A stretch of 64,000 nt of DNA from Strigamia acuminata (lineage: Eukaryota > Arthropoda > Chilopoda > Geophilomorpha > Linotaeniidae), in contig OX442319.1 of NCBI GenBank assembly GCA_949358305.1, positions 3,286,001 through 3,350,000 of the forward strand, given 5' to 3'. The translations under genes and the position numbers were made by a program. Below the pieces are notes generated by a model, which worked only from the letters and a program-made list of their open reading frames with translations, was not told the DNA's origin and searched no databases. The first letter of the stretch is position 1; every line of letters begins with the position of its first letter. Shown here piece after piece: positions 1-10,647 of this stretch.

Positions 1-1012
1 AGGCCTACACGTAAGTACTGACGTCACTGGGAATGCTCTTCAGGAACTTGTAATAACTAAACACGACAAACCACAAATATATCTGCAAGAAATAAATATT
101 TTTTTAAAATATATTAAATCGAGTATAACTTAATCACCAGAAATTTACTCACAAAATAGACGACGTAAATTATCTCTAACAGTTTTAAAAAATTCTAAGA
201 AATTGATTTGTTTACTTTAAAAATCGCTTTTAAGTACAGTTGGTTTACAGTTTACACTTACACGAGACATTATGGCGACAGTAGTGCTGCCGATAAAAAT
301 ACCGAATCGTACGGCGGACAAGGCCAACCAAGGAATTAATAGGAATGTTTTATGGGTCTAAAATTGCAAGAAAAAAAAATAAAAAGAAAAAATTACTGGA
401 AATTTACTTTATGACATAACTTACACCAAAAATTGCAATAATTAAACAGAAAAAACTTATCACTCCTAAGACGCCGCTTATGATATCCAAAATGTGAATA
501 TCTGTATAAACAAATTACATTATTTACAATTTGTTTTCATTAGAGTAATCTAAAATTACTTGAGACGGCAATAGTTTTGTCCGTTTTGAGCTCCGACAGT
601 ACAAACACAAATTGAATTACAACACCGACCTGTAAATAGAAGTTTTGTTTAGAAAGAAAAGAATTAATATTTTTTAACAAATGATGTACGAGTGTCCAGT
701 TTGCTGCTACTAATGATCCGTAACGAAGTGGACAGATGCAGCAGCAGTTATCTAGTAAACACATTGATGATTGCTAAAAATCAACTGTAATTTTTTTTTT
801 GAGATAGTCTTATGACAGATACGTATATAATGCTGCCCTCGTTTGCATTGTTGTCAGTTTTGCATACATTGTAAGCATCTACAATTGGTGTAGGTACACA
901 TATAATGAAAGACAAAGTACAAGTGGAGATTTTTGTATTTTGCTTTTTATTTTAATTTACTTTTCTTGCTTATAATATTACCATACTTTTTTGAGTAAGA
1001 GCCGTTGAAATT
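1..1012. other. AT-rich sequence with no recognised gene
   Basis: I see no conserved protein, RNA gene or clear transposon end here. The short minus-strand frame at 540-764 encodes no recognisable motif and is probably chance. Confidence 0.5.
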
Positions 1013-1350
1013 TCAATTTTTTCATTGAAATTTCAACTTTTTTATTAAAATTTCAATTTTTTCATTAAAATTTCAACTTTTTTATTAAAATTTCAATTTT
1101 TTCATTGAAATTTCAATTTTTTCATTGAAATTTCACATTTTTCCATTAAAATTTCAATTTTTTCATTGAAATTTCACATTTTTCCATTTCAATTTCAATT
1201 TTTTCATTGAAATTTCACATTTTTCCATTGAAATTTCAATTTTTTCATTGAAATTTCACATTTTTCCATTGAAATTTCACATTTTTCCATTGAAATTTCA
1301 CATTTTTCCATTGAAATTAAAATTTTTTTTATTAAAATTTCACTTTTTTT
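1013..1350. repeat. AT-rich minisatellite, about 20 bp unit
   Basis: Tandem imperfect copies of a unit close to ATTGAAATTTCAATTTTTTC, with variants ending in CACATTTTTCC. GAAATTTC is self-complementary, so each unit can form a small hairpin. The array lies downstream of the STPGR gene and contains no open gene. Confidence 0.85.
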
Positions 1351-1652
1351 TAAATTTTCGATTTAAATAACCATCATCATCGACGAATGTGTCATTAACC
1401 GTTTCCTGTTTGGTTACAAAACCCCTCGAATAGTAGCCGCATTTGTCGCTGCTTCGGCTTTCCCTCGTATGCACTTCACTGTAGTGCTTTGCGTGCGCTT
1501 CACTGCACTACCCTGTATGCGCTTCACTGCACTGCGCGCTCTTAACGAAAAGAAATATGTCTCTCAAAGTCTCCGTGTAGTATACAATACAACTGAACAA
1601 ACTTCAAAGAAAATGTTTTTCTTTTTAATATCCAAATTAAATTTATAGATGT

Positions 1653-4600
1653 TTATTTCAAGCGATAGAACATTCTCGTGGGTGTTACAGGTATTTTGAG
1701 TTTGGCAATGCCGTGATGGACGAACGGAGTTTGACGACCTTTAAAACTTGCGCCCCGACGTGGCTGTGTTTTCGAACTGTCAAATGTAGATGGCACCGAG
1801 TACTTGGTCGGAGATGGCATGACGTTCACTAACACAAGTTTAATCGGTTAAATTAATACAATCGACTCGTTTCTACACATTGTTTACCTGGTTGCGTGAG
1901 GGGGAATCCGAACGTGAACTGATTTTTCAGTTCCACCGTCGATGGCAGTGGCCGTGGTTCGACATTCAAAGTTAGCGGAACTGCTAAAGAGCGTTCATTC
2001 GTCTAGAATTAATTGATTCACTTTTATTTCTATTTCCATACCACTCTTGCTCATGATTTTGTGTCCAAACGTATACGCCGGAATGCGTTTTAGTTTTGGA
2101 TCAGTGCACGGATTATACTCGTTCGGAGCAATTTTTCTGTCTCCTAGATGGTGTTTGGTCATTTTTTTACTCCAATTAATTATAATATTTCGTATTACCC
2201 TTGTGCTCGGCAGGTCTCGACCGAATTCGTGCTCCCGGTGTGCCTGATCCAAATTTTTCCTCCTTGAAATAGCACAAATGAATCGACGGCGAAGGCTCGT
2301 CTGTGAAATGTTACGCTAACTTCAAAATTAGTTGTTCGAAACGGGCGAATAGACCTTTGGAGAATCATGATGTTATGCCCTTTGGCTCCGCCCACAATAG
2401 TGTGGCGTATTTTTGAATCTAACTCGAAAGTACTACAAGTATTGACTGAAAAAATTTTTGCTTAGGGGCCCCGCAAGGCCGCAATACCTAAGTCCGGCCC
2501 TGCCGTAAATCTTAAACTACTGCGTTTTTTCTCGTCTTTTCTCATCATTGGGACCGCACGTGCCCTGTGATGTCCGTCTGCCACTTACATTCAAGGTCGA
2601 ACGAGAAGTATACAGGGTGTTCTAAAAGTCTGGATAAGTTGTTTTGTACTAATTTGATGGTGCTCTACAACTTTGTAATTGGAAATTTTGCTGTATCTTA
2701 AACGGTTTAAAAGTTAGAAAGTGAATGACCTTGAAAATGACCTTCAAGGTCAAATTTGATGACATCATTGGATTGCTCGCACCCAACTTCCTATACGATC
2801 CCATCATCAAAGTTGGTCTAGATGCAATTTGTCAGGATATATTCGGAGGGAACCAGACTTTTAGAACACCCTGTATAAGGTTCCGTCATCAGGGAGTCTT
2901 CTGTGATTGGTTAATTGTTGTACGTCACAAAGTGCCCGTTTATCATTACGGTAAAAAAGTGCTGTGAAATTTGATAAAATTGAGATAAATCTCTTAAAAA
3001 AGTGCAAAATCGATAAAAATCAGTTTGAAATGTGCAAAATTGATGAAAAATTGATATAAATGCTTTGTATATGTATTTGACTATGTGAAGTCAACACTAG
3101 GAGCATTTTGTGACATCATAATGTGTCCCAACAGTGCTAAAGCCAGACCGAAACCGCCATTTTAATCTCCGATGACCGATGACGGAACCTTATATACTTC
3201 TCGTTCGACCTTGACTCACACTAGTGTTGAAATTACTTTCAAGAGCTGAATATCGAAGAGTAATCATGGTTTCTTGGCGGCTTATTATTTTTGGTCCACG
3301 GATCCTAGGCCTTGGTTTTGCCAATCTCAGGAATTTTGATCGGTAGGTAGTTTTGGATTGCTTCGGCAGCAACAACGGCTCAACTAAATACGAATTTGGA
3401 GCAGGAACCGGCTGTCCTAAACAAAAACACAACGAATATGTATCCATACAAGATATAAACGAAAAAATAGACGTTATTTTACTAGGGAATCTTGACGGGA
3501 GCGGTAGTTGGCCCATGGTTATCGGCGCGCCAAGTTTAGGCTTAAATACTGCGTATCTGCACGGACCAGGCCCAACTTTATTCCCTTGGAAAATACTTGG
3601 CAATCTGTGAGAGACTCGTGGAAACTTACCGCCTTTACCAAGTTCACTTCTAGGTAAATATTGATTGGGGGCTGGTGCATCCCACCCTGGCGACAAAATC
3701 AAAAAGTTAAATATTAAATGAGCGTCGTTACCACGTCGAGTGAATTTACCGGTAACTTTTGGTGGCCAAGGACGTCGCGTTAAAAATTGAAACTTGGATC
3801 CTTCGGGAAACATCGGTGGAACTTTATATATGGGTCCTTGAAAACGAAGAAAAATAATTCTTTCAACAATAAAACGGTTAAAATTGTACCTGGGAATTCA
3901 TCTTTAGTCAATTTCTTTGGTATTATGCCGAATTTGACGCCTTTTTCTAACGTTGGCATCCGGCCACAATAACCGGCTACGTTGTCCCTGCCAGGATATG
4001 GATATGGATAGCCAGGCAACATGCCCACATTATTTCCATCTGGTGGACGTGATGAAATAGTTGCACCGTTTTGGCGCAGAGTAGAAGGCAACAGGTATGA
4101 AGCGGGATCAGCCGTTTTCCTTTTTGCTTCTATCACGAAAAATGTTGATAAAAGTGTGTGGACAGCGACAAAATTATAACTGCACCTCACTGTTTTGCAC
4201 CGCACTGTATATGCAAGATCCTTGCATCCAGAAACATCAAATTTAAGCCAGAAATGCACAATGGTAGCAGAAGAAACGTTGTAGCACTTATCACGCAATC
4301 GTCTCTTCCCCGTATGGTTAAAAAATACACTGAAATTGTATCGCCATGTATTTTGAAATGCATTTTTGTAAATGAATTGAAAATACATTTTATACAATGT
4401 GTTACTGCGAGTCCCAGGGGACGGTTTCCCGTGTGGGTATCGGTCCAAAACACTAAATTAAGGGTATCGTTGTAAGAAAGTATTGGAGGATTGTTATGCT
4501 TCCATTTGCAGATGATGAACTGCCTTTGACATGGATATTTCAGCAGGAAAATGATTCTAAGCATAGAGACAAGTCGATTGCTCAGTTTTGACTTGGTCTG

Positions 4601-5529
4601 CACGATCACACATACAAAATTTTGGTTATCCAACAAAATATTGAAATGTATCGTTCAAATAAACAATGATTTTCTGGTTTTTGTGCTTTTTTGAATGTGG
4701 TGCTAAACTTTTGTCCAGCAACAATTTGTACGCAAACACTAAAAATTACTATTATTAATTACAATGTTATGATTGGTTTAAATATTTTAGCATTTTCTAA
4801 GGCAGAATTTAATGCTAAATTCATATTTTGTATCAGAAAGATGCTGCAGGCTTTACTTTTTTGTCAAAACACAAAATAGTGCAAGTGACAGTAGTGGCGC
4901 TAAACTTTTGGCCACCACTGCGTACGGGATTCCAGTTTCTTTTACCATTGCACATTACTGACTTACCAGTAAGTTTCATAACAGTGAGGCACACTTATAA
5001 CGATTTTTATTTTACTGCTTGGCGAATCAGTGAATGCAGCTCTTGACTTCATGGTCGGTGCTTTGCAAGGGTTGTAAAAATCTTTCAATTTGACATAATC
5101 CGCTGGACCCGGTGTGGGGCTTTTTTTCCACACACGGAATTTCTTTCCAATGGTGTATTTTGGACCTTCTCGTTCAAAGGTCGGTTGGTAATCAAACGCT
5201 GACGGAGTTGGTAGTGCTGCTAACGTCAGTGGGGACTTGTTAGGCGACGGGATGTATTCGCCCATTGCTGTTCGCTGTAATCTGGGGTGATGTTCTGAAA
5301 ATTAGAAATTCTTGTGACAAAATGTGCGAAATTACGAGGGATTTGACCATTTGTTGAACCAACTTTTCTTCTCCAACGTTTCGAGTCGCTTCTTACTCCA
5401 ACTGCCCACAATTTCTGGATGGAAGTCTTTAGCTCTGAATTTAGGTATCGTTCTAGGTCGGGTTGCTTCATCGTCTAGAATTTGAAATTTTGATTTTAGT
5501 GTCGATGGTTGACTTATGCTTTTTGCCAT
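1653..5529 (-). CDS. Sperm-tail PG-rich repeat (STPGR/SHIPPO) protein, ten exons
   Basis: Predicted axonemal microtubule-associated protein of the ODF3/CIMAP/STPG group, about 554 residues. Exons on the minus strand: 5336-5529, 5016-5281, 3890-4129, 3732-3836, 3483-3686, 3237-3416, 2199-2300, 2042-2143, 1888-1983 and 1653-1828. All junctions are GT-AG and keep the frame. STPGR-like Pro-Gly-Pro-x-x-Tyr motifs recur: PTPGPADY, ADPASY, FPGPIY, APAPNQY, GPGPCRY, PAPNSY, GTPGAR, APNEY and SPTKY. After the first intron (phase 2) every intron is phase 1, so the internal exons are symmetric, as expected if exons duplicated together with the repeat. Proteins of this family sit in or on sperm and ciliary doublets. 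The start at MAKSISQPS was chosen because it opens the first exon; cDNA is needed to exclude a further 5' exon. Intron 6 holds nested MITEs. Confidence 0.83.
2591..3214. mobile_element. Foldback/MITE with long TIRs, interrupted by a second MITE
   Basis: The left arm starts TCAAGGTCGAACGAGAAGTA. It continues, after an inserted element, as AAGGTTCCGTCATC. The right arm (about 3177-3214) is the exact inverse of both blocks joined, so the inner element landed inside the left inverted repeat. The element lies in intron 6 of the STPGR gene. I could not fix a target-site duplication. Confidence 0.7.
2613..2873. mobile_element. 261-bp MITE with TA target duplication (mariner-type)
   Basis: Terminal inverted repeats CAGGGTGTTCTAAAAGTCTGG and its complement are flanked by TA on both sides. 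There is no coding capacity. Removing it restores the left arm of the surrounding foldback element, which confirms the boundaries. Confidence 0.82.
4427..4490. repeat. Dispersed repeat fragment shared with 37253-37330
   Basis: This stretch reads as the inverse of 37253-37330. The shared core includes TTAAGGGTATC and an AAGTATTGGAGGA end. It lies in an STPGR intron here and beside the segmental duplication at 37.3 kb. The class is unknown. Confidence 0.45.
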
Positions 5530-5993
5530 TTTTGAATGCTGTTCTGTGAATCACTCATCAATCGCTATTTTAGACCGGAAAACTGATTAACAATCGCCAA
5601 CAACAACAATAATATCAATAAACAAAAGACTGCAAGCTAGGAAAAATGGAGCAAATCCTATGACTGATGTATTACTTATGCCTGGCATCGGCTAAGCCAA
5701 ATACGCTTCCTTATTCCACTTGTTGTGGGACTGTGCTAAAAGGCGATACTAAAATATATTACAACCGTTTAATTAAATCAAATAAATGATTATTTGAAAT
5801 CAATTAATTTGCCCAAATGAATTATTTTAGTGAAATATAATTTTATAATTTAGAGTTTATAGCTCACTGAGTTTTTAATTTCTTTTTTTCCGTTTATACG
5901 TTGACAGCTTTTTATTACGCCATCCTGTGTATTTACGTTATGTCAGCTGCATCATGATAACTTGTCTGGAGAATCGTGTTTTCAAAAAGAAAT
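5530..5993. promoter_or_regulatory. Divergent intergenic region between the STPGR gene and GNPTG
   Basis: The two genes start head to head about 460 bp apart, so this interval should hold both promoters. I see no convincing TATA box or other named element. The assignment rests on gene layout only. Confidence 0.4.
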
Positions 5994-7499
5994 ATGATAT
6001 TATTTTGCAATTTATTGATTCTACTTTTAGTTAAACCTTCATGGACCACGGTGATTTCAATGAAAGTCGTCGAAGCTCCAATTTCATATGGGTAGAAAAA
6101 AATGCGTTTTAATTTTTCAATTAAAAAAAATATACCGGTATAGATATATATTTTTATTTTTATTTTAGATTAAACAATGACATAACTGGAACAAATTTCA
6201 ACAAAGAAAGTCTCACGTTACTCGTTCCACCGTCTGATTTCTCAGGTCCGGAACATTTGAAACCACTTTCGGGTCGATGTTATAATTTCACCGATGAAAA
6301 TTACCGTTACGCGTTTTGTCCTTTTCGTAACGTCACTCAGCACGAGTTGACAAACCGGTGGAATTCCTATCAAGGAATTTTAGGGTAAAGAAGAAAATAG
6401 AGCAAAAATGTGATTTATATCGTGTTCTATTGATAACATTAGCGTATCCAATTTTTAGGCAGATTTTTAGGCGTATTCTGCTTAAAAGTAATTTATTCTG
6501 TCTAAAAGTAATTTATTCTGCCTAAAAGTAATTTATTCTGCCTAAAAGTAATTTATTCTGCCTAAAAGTAATTTATTCTGCCTAAAAGTAATTTATTCTG
6601 CCTAAAAGTAATTTATTCTGCCTAAAAGTAATTTATTCTGCCTAAAAGTAATTTATTCTGCCTAAAAGTAATTAATTCTTCCTAAAAATCGTAATTTTGT
6701 TTGTCTAAAGTTCATTTTTTGACCCAAAAACCTCAATTTTAAGACCAAAAAGTTCAATTTTAGTACAAAAACGTTATTTCAGGCCCGAAAGGTTTATTTT
6801 TAGATGACAATAAATTTCAAGAAACAAAAATATAGTTTTTGGTTATTTATTTATTTATTTATTTATTTTTCCTGACTAATAAACATTGTAATTTTAGGGT
6901 TTGGCAGGAATGGAAGATAATCAATAATACATTTTCATCAATGATGATGCTCAAAGGCGACAAATGCGGCGACGTTCATCGATCGGTAGAAGTTGTTTTG
7001 ACCTGCAATCAAACCGAAGGCATCGAGCAAGTCGCCGAACCATTCAAATGCAACTACATTCTGATATTTTCCACACCTTTGGTGTGTTATTCACACGCCC
7101 TGCTGGTTTATCCAAGTCTATCCGAACCTTTAAGGAGCAAATGGGACCAACTGGAGACCGATTTAAATTTGCAATTCATTTCTCAAAAAGTATTTTTGTT
7201 TCACATTATTTTTTAAAAAAAAATATAACAAATATAATATTTATTATTTAAAACAATTCTAGGGTTACGAAAAGGGCTTAGAGGAGGTGTTTGTGGAAGC
7301 TGGATATCAGCAAAAGAAAACGAGTGAAATTGAATTAAAAAAGGACAAACAAAACGAATCGACTCCTGAAACTGGTTTTACGAATTTGAATAGTTGTCAG
7401 AAGGAAGTGGAAGAGTTACGAAACGAAATCGAAGGCTTAAAAATATTATTGGACTTAAAAGCGATTTCCGAAGTGCCAAAAACCAAAAAACATAATTAA
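5994..7499 (+). CDS. GNPTG: GlcNAc-1-phosphotransferase subunit gamma
   Basis: Accessory subunit of the Golgi enzyme that starts mannose-6-phosphate tagging of lysosomal hydrolases. Exons 5994-6091, 6169-6384, 6898-7189 and 7263-7499 give 280 residues. The first exon encodes a hydrophobic signal peptide ([17 protein letters not shown]), as expected for a lumenal protein. Family landmarks are in order: [16 protein letters not shown] with N-glycosylation potential, [15 protein letters not shown], the conserved Cys residues of the MRH lectin-like domain, [15 protein letters not shown], then an acidic coiled-coil tail ([16 protein letters not shown]). The length is near that of vertebrate GNPTG (about 305). 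All introns are GT-AG and in phase. Intron 2 holds a 20-bp minisatellite. I see no lesion, so the gene is probably functional. Confidence 0.93.
6471..6675. repeat. 20-bp minisatellite in GNPTG intron 2
   Basis: About ten tandem copies of CCTAAAAGTAATTTATTCTG; the internal copies are identical. The copies are contiguous with no spacers, so this is not a CRISPR-like array. It is wholly intronic. Confidence 0.93.
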
Positions 7500-7688
7500 T
7501 TCATCAAGTTTTATCATATTTCCTAGTCAATGTCAAGTAATTAAGATGAAATCTCATTATTTGTATGTGAAAATAAGCAGTTTCGATTAAAAAAATCCAA
7601 ATAAACTTAAAAATCACATTCAGAAAACATTGAAACCACAAATTTTTTAATTTAATCTTATTTTAACTTATTTATTTATTTTAACATT

Positions 7689-8863
7689 TCACAAATCCAT
7701 TTTCGCTTCGTCTTTCGTTGTCTTATTTCTCGCGCTCTGACTTTCCTTGAGTCGCGCAACTCCTTCGTAATCGGCGGGCCGAGCTTTTAAATATTCCTCC
7801 GTCACATCAACTCCTAACACTTCCGGTACCATGTACGCTTTGAGCCAGTTGACCAACGGCGTGGGTCCACTTTTATAATGAGATTGTTTATGGTAGAACA
7901 AAATTCCGTCCAAATCCACTGGAAACGGCGCCGGAGACGCCATTTGGCGATGCAACTCGAGCGACGAGTATTGGAAGTACGGCAAAGCGATAAACTGGTA
8001 CGGATTGATCAATGTCCGACTAGAAATTTCCGGCACTTCGGATAACTTTTCCTTCAGCCAGTAAAAGCGGAACTCGACCTAAAAATTAATTTTAAAAAAA
8101 TTAAAAACAAAATTAAAAATTAAAAAAAAATATTATTTGACCTCTGAATCATATACAGGATGACCCTTCCAACACATGACATCCAGGACGTAAAATGTAC
8201 GCTCGGCTTCGCAGAAAACGCAGTCCAAAGTCGTGTACTCGTTGCGGGTCTTCTGCTCGTGGTTGCTCCCGCCCGGCAAATGCGATGAGAATTTTTTGAG
8301 AAAATATCCGCTTCTTGAATATGCGCTGGTGTGGCCCTAAAAATTGAATTAAAAAATACACACACATTAAATTTCGTCATTATTTTTGAAGTTTTTTATT
8401 TTTCGGACCTTATTAGTCGTGACTAAACAACGACGACCTGTCGGACAGAGCATAAAGTACCAATTGGTCGCCAAATCTTCGGGAACATCAACTAGCCATT
8501 CGGATAACATTAATCGATTGCAGTTTTTCCTTTTCTTTTTATTTTTTGTTCGTGCGTGCTGCCATTGCATCGGTTCCTCTTCCTTTTCATCTTCGGGTTC
8601 CGCTGTGTCTGGTAGGTTGCGTTTGTTGTTTACATATTTATATCTCTGTCTGAAAAATATTTTTAAATTAGTACTGGAACGGAAACGAATTATTATTAAT
8701 AGTACAATTTTTGTTCCTCTAATATTCGTTCTCGTCTCGCTGCTTGGTCTGCATTTTTCGGTTTTCTTTTGTACTGCGAAAACCGTGGATGCGGTGCGTG
8801 TGGATTGTTTGGGAATTCTGTCACTTGAAAATCGACAGCCAAAGCTTCGGTTAGAGCCTCCAT
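7689..8863 (-). CDS. SNUPN: Snurportin-1, U snRNP nuclear import adaptor
   Basis: Binds the trimethylguanosine cap of U snRNAs and carries U snRNPs to importin-beta. Exons on the minus strand, 8706-8863, 8409-8649, 8142-8336 and 7689-8078, give 327 residues (human 360). The N-terminal importin-beta-binding segment shows HPRFSQYKRKP. The cap-binding core shows LMLSEWLVDVPEDL, GHTSAYSRSGY, FSSHLPGGSN, VLDVMCWKGHPVYD, EFRFYWLKEKL, LDGILFYHKQSHY and TPLVNWLKAYMV. The start MEALTEAL aligns with the vertebrate start; an upstream in-frame Met ten residues earlier is less likely. The gene looks intact. Its first exon and upstream sequence are partly duplicated at 37.3 kb. Confidence 0.94.
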
Positions 8864-10390
8864 TTTGTTAATGGTGTTTGTTCTTGCCACACGTGCGCCA
8901 TCTATTGGCGAAATAAATACTTTTTCTTTTCTTCTTGATTTGTTGAATCTCGTATTTCCTTTTATTCAACTGACAAATACATAAATCATGTAAACAAACA
9001 AAACGTACACAAATAATTTTCTGTGTGAAATACCACGAATAGATTAGACGGCGCACATCGGTTACCGTAATGGTGAAAAGTTTAAATATTTTATTCATAA
9101 ATTTGTAAAAAAAAATTAAATTAAAAAATAAATCAGATCATGCAAAAATGCAGGATAATTTTGATAGTTTTATTCATTGTGCAATATATTACAAATGTCC
9201 ATTGTGCCCATTTTGTTCATCTCCACCTCCAAGGACACCCAGAGGAGCCGCTACCTCTCCGAGAACTTCATTCGGCTAGATAAAGCAATAAAATGTTAAT
9301 ACCATACGCAAAATAATTGCTTATTTGGCTTAAAAGACTTCTAAAGTTCAAGTTATACCATGTACTCCTGTCTATGTTCACGAAAATCCCCAACATCAAG
9401 TAAAGTTTCCGGTACGATGACGCCATCTTTAAAAAGTTTGAATCCAGCCTTGTTTTCTATGACCGCCAATTCCACTCGATATGCACCCAATTCCCGATGC
9501 AGACCATAGAATCGATTTTCCAATAAGTAACAACCGATGCTAAAACAGTCACCGTTTTTAGCAATGACTATTTTATAGTAATGACTGGGAAAACCGAGAC
9601 GATTAGTCTGCGAAACTTGATAGTGCATTTCATCCGGACGTCTAAAAAATACAAAAACTATTAATTCATCACAAAATGCGAAGAAAGCTTTACGTGGGTT
9701 CAAACAACGGCCCGCTGAACACGTAAACATCGTCGTAATTTTCAGCCAAATATCGGCAGTAAATCTCCAAATCTCGCCACACACCAGTGTGGAATTGGAG
9801 ATGCTGAAAATTTAATTTAATTTGATTTAAGTAAAGACTGTAATTGCATAATTTTACCTGTGGGACACAGTTGGTGCGAATATGGCAATCAGCGGCGCCC
9901 CGTGCCGAAATTGGGTAATTGGAGAAATCAGCGAGACCAAAACGTTGCATTTCTGTTTGAAAATCAATGTGGTCCGATTGGAATTCTTTTGGGACTCTCG
10001 AATCCAAGACATAAGCAAAGCTTCTTTGACAAAGATCTTCGTCTGCAAGAACTTGCATCTTGTCGCAGTTTAAGTGTTCTAAAACCCAGTTGGGCATGCG
10101 GTTCCTCTGGTCGTACGATATTTGAAAATGTCGATTTCTTAAAGTCACATCGCGCTGTGGCAGTCCGTACTTTGCGAAGCGACTTCCGAGGTGCGGATCT
10201 TGGTAGTGTTCACTTCCGGGCTGTCGTTCGAGGTCATGTATCTGCGCTTTCACTTTGAAAGTCTTCTGCCCCCATTGGTGGGTTAATCCGCAGAAATAAC
10301 CCATTCCTATACTTGTAGCGAATAAAACTCGAAAATAGGCCATGATTTGTTTATACACTGAATTTTTTTTAAATCCCACGATTTTTGAAA
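8830..10390. repeat. Segmental duplication, copy 1 (partner about 37340-38925)
   Basis: The start of SNUPN exon 1, its upstream region and the whole of EndoG-like gene A recur in the same order and orientation at about 37340-38925. The shared sequence includes introns and flanking non-coding DNA, so this is a DNA-level duplication. Divergence is visible but modest. Confidence 0.9.
9189..10343 (-). CDS. EndoG-like pseudonuclease A
   Basis: Member of the DNA/RNA non-specific endonuclease (EndoG) family, 321 residues. Exons 9858-10343, 9694-9803, 9359-9641 and 9189-9275. Residues 1-20 are a hydrophobic, targeting-like N-terminus. Then FAKYGLPQRDV (EndoG AKYGLP), YDQRNRMPNWVLEHL, RTNCVPQ (EndoG SNVAPQ), VWRDLEIYCRYL, YDDVYVFSGPLFEP, FPSHYYKIVI and a C-terminal sheet. 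The EndoG DRGH motif falls at residues 133-136 and reads QRFG, and the metal-binding Asn falls at His167. The protein should therefore not be an active nuclease of the known mechanism. The last exon encodes a short Gly-rich tail with GGGDEQNGHNGHL. Location in mitochondria is inferred from the family. Confidence 0.88.
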
Positions 10391-10647
10391 TTTGCAACAA
10401 CTATGCAAACCACTGCAGTGTGGCCCATTGTTGCGTGTATAGTGTTAAAAATGAAGATTGCATTGTAAATATTGACACATTCCAACACATCTCCCAAAAC
10501 CTCCATCAAATCAAAAGAGTACTAAAATCGAATTTAGCGCCATCTGCTACCCAAGATATACTACTGTAGATGGAGCCACATGATGGAGCGATTGTGAGCG
10601 GAGCAGTCGTTCCGTGATTAGACAATTTATGGCGATTTCCAGTCAAC

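Noticed and set aside
2455-2520. hAT-type MITE end (GTCCGGCCCTGCC)
   Set aside because: No matching opposite end or 8-bp duplication could be identified.
3780-4448. 222-codon minus frame as one gene
   Set aside because: Only 3890-4129 and 3780-3836 contain STPGR-like sequence; the rest is intron, as shown by phase-matched GT-AG junctions.
6471-6675. CRISPR-like direct repeats
   Set aside because: The copies are contiguous with no spacers and the sequence is intronic in an animal gene.
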